From the NCBI RefSeq assembly GCF_011927795.1, contig NZ_JAATJJ010000001.1, positions 1,861,062-1,925,061 on the forward strand: a stretch of DNA of 64,000 bases. The letters are read 5' to 3'. This document shows, piece by piece, positions 33,024 through 45,916 of the stretch. How positions within the stretch are numbered: the stretch's first letter is position 1; each line of letters opens with the position of its first letter. A program made the position numbers and the translations under genes. Source of the stretch: Saonia flava (GTDB lineage: Bacteria > Bacteroidota > Bacteroidia > Flavobacteriales > Flavobacteriaceae). Under the pieces are notes generated by a model. The model did no database searches, was not told the DNA's origin, and saw nothing but the letters and a program-made list of their open reading frames with translations.

Positions 33024-34823
33024 ATGAAAAAATTATTGACACTATTCGCCTTTTTTGCTTTAGTAAACAGCATTAAATCACAATCTATTTCCTATGAAAT
33101 TTCATTTGAGAATGCAGTTCACCATGAAGCTTTGGTAACCGCTACATTCCCCAATTTAAAAAAGAATACCCTTGCTGTAAGAATGAGTAGGACATCCCCA
33201 GGGAGGTATGCTTTGCATGAATTTGCCAAAAATATATACGGTTTTAAAGCAATGGATAGTAAAGGAAATGTTCTAAAGGTTGAAAGGCCTGACCCCTATC
33301 AATGGATTGTTTCTGGACATGATGGCACTATTACTATTGAGTATATACTATTTGCCAATAGAGGGGGTGGTACCTATTCACAAGTTGATGAAACCCATGC
33401 ACATTTAAATATTCCAGCTACTTTTATGTATGCCCCAACTTTAAAAGAAAGAGAAATTGAAGTAAACTTTAAAGTAAGGGAAGACCTAAACTGGAAAGTG
33501 GCAACCCAATTACCCATAGTATCCGGAACAACTTATTCTGCCCCCAACCTTTACTATTTTATGGACAGCCCAACTGAAATTAGTGATTTCAGCATTCGAG
33601 AATTTGATGTAACCGAAATTAAAGGGCAGAAGAAAAAAATTCAATTTGTATTACATCACAATGGAACAGAAGAAGAAGTGGACATGTATTTTGAAAAAGT
33701 AAAGAAAGTTGTTTTGGCCGAACAAAATGTATATGGGGAATTACCAGATTATGATTATGGCACCTACACATTTTTGGCTTGTTATATTCCAAATGCTTCC
33801 GGTGATGGTATGGAGCATAGAAATTCTACCATTCTTACCAGCACTAGAAGTCTTTCTGAAGGTGGAATGGAAAACAATATTGGCACAGTATCCCATGAGT
33901 TTTTTCATGGTTGGAATGTGGAACGTATTCGCCCAAAAACTTTGGAGCCTTTTGATTTTGAAAATGCAAATATGAGTATGGAACTTTGGTTTGCAGAAGG
34001 TTTTACAAGTTATTATACAGGACTTATTTTATGTCGTGCCGGACTTACTCCTCCAGAGAAATATGTGGAAGGTCTAAGTGGAACGTTCAACTATGTCTGG
34101 AATTCTCCTGCCCGCCAATTCTTTAACCCTACAGAAATGAGCATGCAAGCTCCTTTTGTAGATGCGGCTACATCCGTAGATCCCGTAAATAGAGAAAATA
34201 CCTTTATTTCTTACTATTCATATGGAAGTATGCTAGGACTTGCCCTGGATTTATCATTGAGGCGTAAAAATTTAAATCTGGATGATTATATGAAAGAAGT
34301 TTGGAAAGTTCATGGTAAAAAAGAAGTCCCCTATACTATTAAAAATTTACATCAAATATTGAACAACTATGCAGGTAAGGCATTTGGGGATATGTTCTTT
34401 AACAACTACATCTATAAAAGTGAAATGCCAAATTATAAAGTGTTATTCACATCTGTGGGAGTTATATTAGAACAAGATTCAGAAGCGCCATATTTTGGTG
34501 CCGTAGTTTCCATTGATGTTAATTTACAGGGTGAAATTAGAAGAAATACTGCCATTGGAAGCCCTGCCTATAAAGCAGGTTTAGATAAAGGGGATGTTAT
34601 TACCGCTATTGATGACAACCCCCTTCCAAGCGAAGGCTCATTTGGTGATTTATTAAAGAAATACATCGTAGGCGACACTTTAAAGATTGATTTTAACCGT
34701 TTTGGGCAAGAAAAATCCAGTATGGTTGAACTGGAGGCAAGTCCGGTTTATAAAATCTCCATAAATCCAAGAGCTTCCAATGAACAAGTATCCAAAAGAA
34801 ATGATTGGCTAAATGGCAAATAA
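33024..34823 (+). CDS. M61-family aminopeptidase with PDZ domain, exported
   Basis: A 599-residue metallopeptidase with a signal peptide (MKKLLTLFAFFALVNSIKS). An N-terminal beta domain (about 25-190) precedes the catalytic domain with zinc motif HEFFHGWN and downstream WFAEGFTSYY, matching M61 glycyl aminopeptidases. A PDZ domain (about 490-585, IGSPAYKAGLDKGDVITAID) ends the protein. It is likely periplasmic. The gene overlaps the acetyltransferase gene by 11 bases. Confidence 0.94.
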   Translation: MKKLLTLFAFFALVNSIKSQSISYEISFENAVHHEALVTATFPNLKKNTLAVRMSRTSPGRYALHEFAKNIYGFKAMDSKGNVLKVERPDPYQWIVSGHDGTITIEYILFANRGGGTYSQVDETHAHLNIPATFMYAPTLKEREIEVNFKVREDLNWKVATQLPIVSGTTYSAPNLYYFMDSPTEISDFSIREFDVTEIKGQKKKIQFVLHHNGTEEEVDMYFEKVKKVVLAEQNVYGELPDYDYGTYTFLACYIPNASGDGMEHRNSTILTSTRSLSEGGMENNIGTVSHEFFHGWNVERIRPKTLEPFDFENANMSMELWFAEGFTSYYTGLILCRAGLTPPEKYVEGLSGTFNYVWNSPARQFFNPTEMSMQAPFVDAATSVDPVNRENTFISYYSYGSMLGLALDLSLRRKNLNLDDYMKEVWKVHGKKEVPYTIKNLHQILNNYAGKAFGDMFFNNYIYKSEMPNYKVLFTSVGVILEQDSEAPYFGAVVSIDVNLQGEIRRNTAIGSPAYKAGLDKGDVITAIDDNPLPSEGSFGDLLKKYIVGDTLKIDFNRFGQEKSSMVELEASPVYKISINPRASNEQVSKRNDWLNGK

Positions 34824-35358
34824 CGGTGCTATATTATACAAAAAAGCAAGTTCTATTGGGGAGTTAAAGCAAATTATTGAGCTTCAACAAAAAAATCTTA
34901 TCACTCAAATATCTAATGAAGAAAAGAAGAGAGAGGGTTTTGTGACCGCTAGCCATTCCATGGAAATCCTTAAAGAAATGAATGATGTATGTCCACACAC
35001 CCTTGCCCTATACAACAATAAAGTTATAGGCTATGCTCTAAGCATGCACCCTATTTTTTCAACTACATTAAAAGTTTTGGAACCTATGTTCAAAGAAATT
35101 GACAGAGTTTTTCCCAAGGAAAATAAATACATTTCCATGGGGCAAATCTGTATTGAAAAAAATTATAGAGGTCAGGGGGTTTTTAGAAATTTATACAAAA
35201 AAATGAAAGAAAACATATTTCCAGAATTTGACTATATAATTACTGGTGTTGATGAGAAAAATACTCGTTCCCTTAATGCACACTATGCTACTGGTTTTAA
35301 AGATTTGTCCACTATTTCCTCTGGTGGGCAAACCTGGAAAATAATTGTTTTAAAATAA
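34813..35358 (+). CDS. GNAT-family acetyltransferase
   Basis: A 181-residue N-acetyltransferase. The acetyl-CoA site is GQICIEKNYRGQGVFRNLY (RGQG loop), followed by ITGVDEKNTRSLNAHYATGF, typical of the family. The substrate is not predictable. It is translationally coupled to the M61 peptidase. Confidence 0.87.
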   Translation: MANNGAILYKKASSIGELKQIIELQQKNLITQISNEEKKREGFVTASHSMEILKEMNDVCPHTLALYNNKVIGYALSMHPIFSTTLKVLEPMFKEIDRVFPKENKYISMGQICIEKNYRGQGVFRNLYKKMKENIFPEFDYIITGVDEKNTRSLNAHYATGFKDLSTISSGGQTWKIIVLK

Positions 35359-35361
35359 TTA

Positions 35362-35409
35362 TTATTGTTTATCGATAATTTTTATATATTTGTTATCGTT
35401 AAACAATAA
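35362..35409 (+). promoter_or_regulatory. Promoter embedded in an inverted repeat (operator) before DUF2975-XRE
   Basis: The 17-base arms (35362-35378 and 35393-35409) are complementary except for one position. Between and across them lies a perfect promoter: TTG (35365-35367), 17 bases, TATATTTG (35385-35392). A dimeric repressor bound to the arms would cover the -33 box and the start of transcription. The XRE protein encoded downstream is the obvious candidate for autoregulation. Confidence 0.7.
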
Positions 35410-35415
35410 TTTATT

Positions 35416-35940
35416 ATGAAAGACAATACTAATATTTTAACAATCATTACCTGGGTTGTATTACTGTCTACTATTTCGATATTACTTAACGATATGCGTG
35501 AATTTGATTTTAATCAATTTAAAGAATTTCAAAATTGGGCAAAATCAGCAGATAAAAATGAATCTTGGTTTACCTCAAAAAATCTAATTGAATGGAGTTA
35601 TTATGTAATTAGTACAGGCTTATTTTTTTGGAGAGGTTATCTTATTTATGGGTTTAGTTATTTTTTATCCATTTTAAAAGAAATAGAAAGCGGAAATTAT
35701 TTTAGTAATAAAAACATAGGATACTTTAAAAAAATTGGAAATATATTTATTTGGTATACAGTTAATGTACTTGTTCTTAGATTTTTACTTGCAGTAATAA
35801 ATAAATCAACTTTCAACTTTTTTAACGAACTTAAAACAGAATTCACATTTTTAATTCCAGCTGGATTAGCTTTTTTCATTTTGGCAGAAATTTTTAAACG
35901 TGGTAAGCAAACTGAACAAGAAAACGAATTAACTATATAA
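35416..35940 (+). CDS. DUF2975 membrane protein
   Basis: A 174-residue protein with four predicted spans (about 8-26, 58-85, 112-132 and 143-163) and the family's closing pattern FFILAEIFKRG. DUF2975 proteins are commonly encoded with a small Cro/CI regulator, as here (two bases apart). Function is unknown; a membrane sensor or target of the regulator is possible. Confidence 0.87.
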   Translation: MKDNTNILTIITWVVLLSTISILLNDMREFDFNQFKEFQNWAKSADKNESWFTSKNLIEWSYYVISTGLFFWRGYLIYGFSYFLSILKEIESGNYFSNKNIGYFKKIGNIFIWYTVNVLVLRFLLAVINKSTFNFFNELKTEFTFLIPAGLAFFILAEIFKRGKQTEQENELTI

Positions 35941-35942
35941 TT

Positions 35943-36146
35943 ATGCCAATAGTAGTTAATTTAGATGAAATACTTGTAAGGCGACAAATGAAAAGTAAAG
36001 AGCTGGCAGAAATTATAGGAATTACTACGGCTAATCTTTCTATTTTAAAATCTGGAAAAGCAAAAGCTATACGATTCACTACATTAGAGGCTATATGTAA
36101 AGCATTGAATTGCCAACCCAGTGATATATTGAAATATGTGGAATAA
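35943..36146 (+). CDS. Small XRE-family (Cro/CI, YozG-like) regulator
   Basis: A 67-residue protein consisting of one helix-turn-helix domain: RRQMKSKELAEIIGITTANL, then the recognition helix region and CKALNCQPSDILKY. It is co-transcribed with DUF2975 and probably binds the inverted repeat at 35362-35409. Confidence 0.93.
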   Translation: MPIVVNLDEILVRRQMKSKELAEIIGITTANLSILKSGKAKAIRFTTLEAICKALNCQPSDILKYVE

Positions 36147-36172
36147 AAAAACCACTCAATGAGTGGTTTTAA
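36145..36172. terminator. Bidirectional terminator between XRE gene and atpC
   Basis: ACCACTC and GAGTGGT with AAT loop, A tract before and T-rich stretch after; serves both converging units. Confidence 0.8.
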
Positions 36173-36201
36173 TTTTTTATATTTCCTTGATTGGTTCTTT
36201 T

Positions 36202-36480
36202 TTAATCTGCCAATACTATTACCTTATTGTCTTTCATTTCAACAGTTCCGCTATTAATGCTTAAAACAGTTTCTCCATTAGCTCCCTTTGTAAACTTACT
36301 TTCAAAAGTTTCATCAATAGTCACATTTCCCTGAATCTTAACATTCCCCTTCTGCAACAAGGATACAATAGGTGCGTGGTTTGATAACATTTGAAACTCT
36401 CCATTAATTCCTGGAACAGTCACTGATGTAACTTCTCCTGAAAATAATGTAGCCTCTGGTGATACGATTTCTAAATGCAT
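36202..36480 (-). CDS. atpC: ATP synthase epsilon subunit
   Basis: A 92-residue F1 epsilon subunit, short because it holds only the N-terminal beta-sandwich (LEIVSPEATLFSGEVTSVTVP, then GEFQMLSNHAPIVSLL). The C-terminal helical hairpin that inhibits ATP hydrolysis in other bacteria is missing, which is usual in Bacteroidota. It follows atpD by 12 bases. Confidence 0.95.
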   Translation of the reverse strand: MHLEIVSPEATLFSGEVTSVTVPGINGEFQMLSNHAPIVSLLQKGNVKIQGNVTIDETFESKFTKGANGETVLSINSGTVEMKDNKVIVLAD

Positions 36481-36492
36481 AATAACTTTAAA

Positions 36493-38004
<1,512 letters not shown>

Positions 38005-38138
38005 CTAAGTATTTAATTTTTAAGAATCTATTTGTGTTTCAACGCACTAAATATTTTACAATACCTTACGTTTTTCAGGCTGCAAAGATATGTCATTACA
38101 TTTTAAATAGAAACTTCTTTTTTCTTTTTTTACCAATT

Positions 38139-38172
38139 AAAAAGGGCATCATATCAATGATGCCCTTTTTAA
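38139..38172. terminator. Terminator after the 917-residue TonB receptor gene
   Basis: AAAAAGGGCATCAT and ATGATGCCCTTTTT are perfect arms around ATCA, in the gap between atpD and the TonB gene; on the minus strand it ends the receptor transcript. Confidence 0.85.
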
Positions 38173-38189
38173 TACAAATCCTAATGATA

Positions 38190-40943
38190 TTATGGGTTAA
38201 TAGTCCATGAAACGTAATAAATTGACCCAATATTTCCTGTTCCAATAGCAGTAAAATATTCGTCACCCAAAAGGTTAGAACCACCTACTTTAAATATTGA
38301 CTTTATACTAGGCACTGCATAATTAACCTGAGCATCTAACACAGTATATGCTGGGACATCTCCATCAGCAAAAGAAGCTTGCCACTCATAGGTATCACTC
38401 CATCTATAATTTACATTGAACCCAAAATTTTCAAAAAGCTCGGTATTTCCGAAAGAAGCTTTTACCTTATGTTTAGGTGTATTAAAATTAGTTCTGAAAT
38501 CTGGATAGGCATTTTGATCAAAATCCAAATCTGAATAAGTATAATTCGCTCCTAAATCAAAATTTCCAAAAATCTTTGTATCCACTCCGATCGTAGCGCC
38601 ATATGAGTTAATGTCTGCTGCTGAATTGGTATAAGTTTGATATGCCTTAAAATCCCCATTCTGTAACGCCAATAAAGAAAGGGCATTATCTCCCGCCGTT
38701 CCATAAAGAGGAACAAGCACGGTTTGATTAGAGATGAAATTTTTGTATTTATTATAATATCCTGAAAGATCAATAACCACCTTACCAAGTTTAGCTCTAT
38801 ACCCAGCTTCAAAAGCCGTAATCTCCTCTGGTTGTACTATAGGCACATTTACCGCTGTTGGCGCTCCAGTTTGTACAGAATTTAAAGAGAATGCATTTTC
38901 ATAGGCCGCTCTACCGACTATATTAACGCTTGATTGCCCCGTTAAGGCCGCCCCACTTTGACTTAGATTAAATGTTCTAATATCTCTATCCAAGTTATTG
39001 GGTGCTGAACCTACCAATATGGCCGCACCAGCATCTAACCCTATAAATAAATCTTGGGTGGTTGGGTTTCTAAATCCTTGTTGTACAGAAGCTCTAAAAT
39101 TTTGGTTTCTATTCTCACCAGCCGTGTATACCGCAGAGAATCTTGGGGAAAGGAACCCATCAAAAAACTCATTTTTGTCATATCTTACAGAGCCAGTCAA
39201 TTTTAAACGCTCATCCATTAATTTCTTTTGAACCTGCATATAAGCACCGTATTCTTTATACATAATAGGACCATCAACATCAGTGAAAATAGTTCCGTTA
39301 GAATTTAGTTCATATTCTCTAAAAGAACCTCCTACTTGAATATCTGCAACATCTTTGGTGATATGACTAAAATTATAATTGGCATCGGCATGTCTAAACT
39401 TGGTATTATCAATAAATTTAGCGCCAGTTGTTAAATTTCCGTCTGATGTAATTCTATTAAAAGCAGATTTAAACTCTGAAGTTCCAGGTATAAACCTCCC
39501 TCCATCAGCAACTTGTCTGGCAGCTGCATGTGCAGTTGCCTCATCCAACTGAACTCCTGTCCCCACTCCTAATCTTGCACCTATATACGTTTGTGCATAT
39601 TGAGTAAACCAATCCGTATCTGACTTCCATGCCCTATTAATATTGATTGCCGCAAATCTAGTGTCATAAGAATCTCCAGAACCTTCAGTGGTAATATATC
39701 CTCTAAGAAAGAAATTATCATTTCTAATCTCCAACTTATGTTGTTGCATTATAAAATTCTTAATGGAATATCTATTTGCTCCCTGATAAATTGTGTTTCC
39801 TCTACCCACTCTACCATTATATACAATTTCCAAATCATCAGCAAAAGGCTTATAATGAACGGAAAAATCCGTTTTCACACTTTCCGCATTATAATTGGCC
39901 AAATCCGCTTCATCGTATCCCGTTCTAGTAACAAATGCTGAACCAACAGTACCAGATGGCAAACCTGCCGCTGCATCAAAATTGAGTAAGGTTCCAACCT
40001 CATCACCATAGATGTTTATTCCATCATATGCTGGATTAACCCTTGTAGCTCCAGGATTATTTAAATCAGCTGTACTATTAGCATGCCAATCTTCTCCTTT
40101 TAAGAAGGATAAATTTGCTTTTACGGCTAATTTATCACTAAATGCATGGGCAACCCTGATTCCAAAATCATAATAATTATTGTCCCCAGCCGCTGCTTGA
40201 GATGTTATCCCTGTTTTAGCATAGGCGCTAATTCCTTGGTAATCAAAGGGATTTTTACTTCTCATAAACAAAATACCATTGAAAGCACCAGCTCCATATA
40301 GTGCAGATGAAGCTCCTGGAAGTATTTCCACACTTTGCACTTCTAATTCCGACATACCCACAAGGTTTCCTAAAACGAAGTTCAATCCAGGGGCGGTGTT
40401 GTCCATCCCATCCACAAGTTGCATAAAACGCGTATTTGCAAAAGTTGCAAAACCTCTTGTATTTATGGATTGGAAAGTTAAACTATTTGTGTTTACATCT
40501 ACGCCTTTTAGGTTTTCCAATCCTCCATAGAAAGAGGCGGCAGAAGTGTTTTTAATTTCCTTTAATCCAAATCGTTCAACAGAAACCGGAGATTCAAATA
40601 TTCGCTCTGGTGTTCTAGAGGCAGATATAACTATCTCATCAAGAATAGTTTGTGCTTCATTTAGAACAATAGAAACAACTTGTCCATTTGTGGTAATTTC
40701 TGCTTGGGCATCAGAATAGCCGATACTAGTTATTCTTAGTTGAAAAGGCGGCTCCTCTGAGGTATCCAATGTGAAATTTCCATCAAAATCTGAAACCGTA
40801 CCAATGGCTTTCCCCTCTATAACAACATTTGCCCCAGGTATAGGCTCGTTATTTTGATCAACAACACTTCCTTTTACTATTGTTTGTGAATACCCAAGTA
40901 TTCCAAACATTAAAAAGGACAAAAAGATAATCTTTTTCATCAT
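38190..40943 (-). CDS. TonB-dependent receptor with carboxypeptidase-like domain
   Basis: A 917-residue outer-membrane receptor. Signal peptide, then a carboxypeptidase-regulatory-like domain (about 22-105, PIPGANVVIEGKAIGTVSDF), then plug (LVDGMDNTAPGLNFVLGN, VEILPGASSALYGAGAFNGI) and barrel. No SusD partner follows, so it is not a SusC-type glycan receptor. The ligand is unknown. It is a single-gene unit between atpD and glmS. Confidence 0.93.
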   Translation of the reverse strand: MMKKIIFLSFLMFGILGYSQTIVKGSVVDQNNEPIPGANVVIEGKAIGTVSDFDGNFTLDTSEEPPFQLRITSIGYSDAQAEITTNGQVVSIVLNEAQTILDEIVISASRTPERIFESPVSVERFGLKEIKNTSAASFYGGLENLKGVDVNTNSLTFQSINTRGFATFANTRFMQLVDGMDNTAPGLNFVLGNLVGMSELEVQSVEILPGASSALYGAGAFNGILFMRSKNPFDYQGISAYAKTGITSQAAAGDNNYYDFGIRVAHAFSDKLAVKANLSFLKGEDWHANSTADLNNPGATRVNPAYDGINIYGDEVGTLLNFDAAAGLPSGTVGSAFVTRTGYDEADLANYNAESVKTDFSVHYKPFADDLEIVYNGRVGRGNTIYQGANRYSIKNFIMQQHKLEIRNDNFFLRGYITTEGSGDSYDTRFAAININRAWKSDTDWFTQYAQTYIGARLGVGTGVQLDEATAHAAARQVADGGRFIPGTSEFKSAFNRITSDGNLTTGAKFIDNTKFRHADANYNFSHITKDVADIQVGGSFREYELNSNGTIFTDVDGPIMYKEYGAYMQVQKKLMDERLKLTGSVRYDKNEFFDGFLSPRFSAVYTAGENRNQNFRASVQQGFRNPTTQDLFIGLDAGAAILVGSAPNNLDRDIRTFNLSQSGAALTGQSSVNIVGRAAYENAFSLNSVQTGAPTAVNVPIVQPEEITAFEAGYRAKLGKVVIDLSGYYNKYKNFISNQTVLVPLYGTAGDNALSLLALQNGDFKAYQTYTNSAADINSYGATIGVDTKIFGNFDLGANYTYSDLDFDQNAYPDFRTNFNTPKHKVKASFGNTELFENFGFNVNYRWSDTYEWQASFADGDVPAYTVLDAQVNYAVPSIKSIFKVGGSNLLGDEYFTAIGTGNIGSIYYVSWTINP

Positions 40944-41102
40944 TAGGTATTTATGTTAGTTTAAATTTAATTTACCGTTATTTTTCCGTTGGCAAGATAC
41001 ATTTTTTTACATTTCAATAATAGAAAAATGACAAAAACTTATGCGTGCATAGTATTTATTACTAAAATTCACCCTTATAAATTGTGAAATTCATAATTAA
41101 GT

Positions 41103-41128
41103 AAAAAAAAAGACCATATTAATGGTCT
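41103..41128 (-). terminator. Terminator of glmS
   Basis: On the minus strand AGACCAT-TAAT-ATGGTCT followed by nine T residues, 31 bases past the glmS stop. Confidence 0.85.
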
Positions 41129-41159
41129 ATTCATAATTTTTAAAGAAATTTCTGACTCC

Positions 41160-43007
41160 CTACTCCACTGTTACTGACTTGGCAAGATTGCGTGGCTGAT
41201 CAACATTACAACCCCTCATCACTGCTATATGATAGGATAATAATTGCAAGGGTATTGTTGTTAATAGAGGCGTTAAACTTTCTAAAGTCTCAGGAACCTC
41301 TATTACATGATCTGCCAAATCTTTTACTTGGCTATCACCCTCTGTAACTACAGCTATAATTTTACCCTTTCTGGACTTTATCTCCTGTATATTACTCACA
41401 ACCTTTTCATAATGTCCTTTTTTGGTAGCAATAACTACAATTGGCATTTGCTCATCTATTAACGCAATTGGCCCATGCTTCATTTCGGCCGCGGGATATC
41501 CCTCTGCATGTATATAACTTATTTCCTTTAATTTTAAAGCACCTTCCAATGCTACTGGAAAATTATACCCTCTGCCTAAATACAAACAATTTGGAGCATC
41601 TTTATAGACATCCGCAATTATTTCAATCAAAGGATTAGACTCTAATGCCTTTTCAACTTTTGATGGAATAGTTTCTAGTTCAGTTAAAAACTCATGGAAT
41701 TTGGATTCAGAAAAAGCACCTTTCTCTTTGGCAAGTTTTAATGCAATAAGGGTAAGCACGGTAATTTGCGTGGTAAAGGCCTTAGTTGATGCAACACCAA
41801 TCTCAGGCCCAGCATGTGTATAAGCTCCTGCATCTGTAGCTCTCGCAATGGAAGAACCAACAACATTACAAACTCCAAAAACAAATGCACCCTTTTCCTT
41901 GGCCAACTTTATGGCCGCTAAAGTATCTGCAGTTTCCCCAGATTGGGAAATAGCAATCAGAACATCTTTATCGGTGATGACAGGGTTTCTATATCTAAAT
42001 TCCGAAGCATATTCTACTTCTACTGGAACTCTCGCTAAATCTTCAAAAATATATTCTGCAACCAAACCAGCATGCCATGAAGTTCCACAAGCAACAATAA
42101 CAATCCTATTGGCATTAAGAAATTTTTCCAAATGTTGGTCAATTCCCGCCATTTTAACAATCCCTTGATCAGCCAAAAGCCTTCCCCTATATGTGTCTAA
42201 TATTGCCCTTGGTTGCTCATATATTTCTTTCAACATAAAATGATCATACCCGCCTTTTTCAATCTCTTCCAGATTTAATTGTAATTCCAAGATGTTTGGA
42301 TAGGCAATTTTATCATTTTTGATTTTTCTAAGCTTAATTTCCTTGCCAATTCTAAGAATAGCCATTTCCTCATCTTCTAAGTAAACAGCATTATTGGTAA
42401 ATTCTATAAAAGGAGAAGCATCCGAAGCCACGAAATACTCATTCTCGCCAATACCAATTGCCAAAGGGCTACCAAGTTTGGCAACCACAATTTCATCAGG
42501 TTTTTGCTTATCAAAAACAGCAATGGCATAGGCACCAACAACTTGATTCAAAGCTATCTGAACTGCCTTTCCCAGCTTTACGCCCTCTTTCTTTTTAACT
42601 TCTTCAATTAAGTTAACTAAAACTTCTGTATCTGTGTCCGACTCAAAGGTATATCCTCTCCCCGCTAAGGCTTTTTTTATGGATTCATAATTTTCTATGA
42701 TTCCATTATGGATAATGACCAAGTCTCCCGAGTTTGAACAATGTGGATGGGCATTGATATCATTTGGAACTCCATGTGTTGCCCATCTTGTGTGACCAAT
42801 ACCCAACTTACCTTTAGTTGAAATTTCGGCTTTAGATTTTAAAATTAAATCTTCAACCTTCCCTTTCGTCTTGGATAAGTTCATGGTGTCCCCATCGAAT
42901 AATACTACACCAGCACTATCATATCCCCTATATTCTAGTCTTTGTAATCCTTTTATAATAATTGGATAAGCATCTCTGTGCCCAATATATCCTACAATTC
43001 CACACAT
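41160..43007 (-). CDS. glmS: Glutamine-fructose-6-phosphate aminotransferase (isomerizing)
   Basis: A 615-residue enzyme making glucosamine-6-phosphate for peptidoglycan and lipid A. The N-terminal glutaminase starts MCGIVGYIGHRDAYP with the nucleophile Cys2, and HTRWATHG follows. Two SIS domains (about 290-430 and 460-600; ACGTSWHAGLVAEY, ISQSGETADT) and the conserved terminal AKSVTVE complete it. A TATCTTTG element (43043-43050, minus strand) is 36 bases upstream. No glmS ribozyme signature is visible in the leader. Confidence 0.98.
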   Translation of the reverse strand: MCGIVGYIGHRDAYPIIIKGLQRLEYRGYDSAGVVLFDGDTMNLSKTKGKVEDLILKSKAEISTKGKLGIGHTRWATHGVPNDINAHPHCSNSGDLVIIHNGIIENYESIKKALAGRGYTFESDTDTEVLVNLIEEVKKKEGVKLGKAVQIALNQVVGAYAIAVFDKQKPDEIVVAKLGSPLAIGIGENEYFVASDASPFIEFTNNAVYLEDEEMAILRIGKEIKLRKIKNDKIAYPNILELQLNLEEIEKGGYDHFMLKEIYEQPRAILDTYRGRLLADQGIVKMAGIDQHLEKFLNANRIVIVACGTSWHAGLVAEYIFEDLARVPVEVEYASEFRYRNPVITDKDVLIAISQSGETADTLAAIKLAKEKGAFVFGVCNVVGSSIARATDAGAYTHAGPEIGVASTKAFTTQITVLTLIALKLAKEKGAFSESKFHEFLTELETIPSKVEKALESNPLIEIIADVYKDAPNCLYLGRGYNFPVALEGALKLKEISYIHAEGYPAAEMKHGPIALIDEQMPIVVIATKKGHYEKVVSNIQEIKSRKGKIIAVVTEGDSQVKDLADHVIEVPETLESLTPLLTTIPLQLLSYHIAVMRGCNVDQPRNLAKSVTVE

Positions 43008-43128
43008 AATTAAAGTAATTTGATTAGGGAAACTTGTCTAAACAAAGATATGTAAGAGTCCTTATTTGTTATTGAATTTATAGACAAATAACGCATAATT
43101 CCCTTAAAGTGGTATATCTTACAAAGAA

Positions 43129-45003
<1,875 letters not shown>

Positions 45004-45813
45004 TTATTTTAAGACTTCTGTGTTGTAAAAGTTCATATATGCTTCTTCGAATTCTTGCAAAGGAACATATGGTAACACTGGTTTTTGAAGGTTGGCAATG
45101 TGTTCATTTAATTCTGTTGGAATTTCTTCCGAGGCTAAAATAACAGCATCAGAAAAATCTACTGCTATTTTTAACAAATTATTATAGTTGGGAGTGGATA
45201 GTGGAGCTAAATTTTCATTGGCTATACCATCAAAAGCAATTTTTTCTTTTATTTTTTTATCCAAATCTCCTTCAAATCCATTTCCGTAAACAGATGTAAC
45301 TATTTTACTGTCGGCAAATAAAGGTTCGTCTCCGTAGTACTCTCTAAGGTACAATGGAAGCAATGAAGCCATCCAACCATGAATATGGATAATATCTGGA
45401 GACCAGTTTAATTTCTTTACAGTTTCAACCACTCCTTTTGCAAAAAAAATGGCTCTTTCATCATTATCGGGAAATAATTTGCCCTCTTGATCGGCAAAAG
45501 TTGCCTTTCTCTTAAAATATTCTTCGTTATCAATAAAATAAACCTGTATACGCTCTCTGGGTATGGATGCCACTTTTATAATCAATGGCATGTCCATATC
45601 ATTGATTACCAAATTCATACCAGATAAACGTATAACCTCATGTAATTGATGTCGACGCTCATTAATATTCCCATACCTAGGCATAAAAATCCTTATTTGG
45701 CCTCCATTACTGTTGACCATTCTTGGTGTTTCATATGACATTAAGGAAACTTCGTTCTGTGGTAAGTATGGCACTAATTCTGAAGATACAAACAATATCT
45801 TTTTTCCATTCAT
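45004..45813 (-). CDS. Glycogen/starch synthase N-terminal-domain-only protein
   Basis: A 269-residue protein equal to the first GT5 domain of glycogen synthase: ILFVSSELVPYLPQ at the start and PDIIHIHGWMASLLPLYL in the middle. The second Rossmann domain with the ADP-glucose-binding motifs is absent, and the KTGGLAD loop is not seen (VSLMSYETP stands in its place), so glucosyl transfer is doubtful. This short form is the norm beside DUF4270 and panC in Bacteroidota. It diverges from panC. Confidence 0.83.
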   Translation of the reverse strand: MNGKKILFVSSELVPYLPQNEVSLMSYETPRMVNSNGGQIRIFMPRYGNINERRHQLHEVIRLSGMNLVINDMDMPLIIKVASIPRERIQVYFIDNEEYFKRKATFADQEGKLFPDNDERAIFFAKGVVETVKKLNWSPDIIHIHGWMASLLPLYLREYYGDEPLFADSKIVTSVYGNGFEGDLDKKIKEKIAFDGIANENLAPLSTPNYNNLLKIAVDFSDAVILASEEIPTELNEHIANLQKPVLPYVPLQEFEEAYMNFYNTEVLK

Positions 45814-45916
45814 AAAAAATGTATTTTGTTTACTCGGATAAACGCGAATGCAAAATTACAAAAATTATACAGATTAGCCGTAATTATAGTAAGTTTGCTA
45901 GCTTTTAAACCAAATT

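Noticed and set aside
43008-43128. glmS ribozyme or other riboswitch in the glmS leader
   Set aside because: The leader is short and AT-rich and shows no ribozyme core; only a -7 promoter element is visible.
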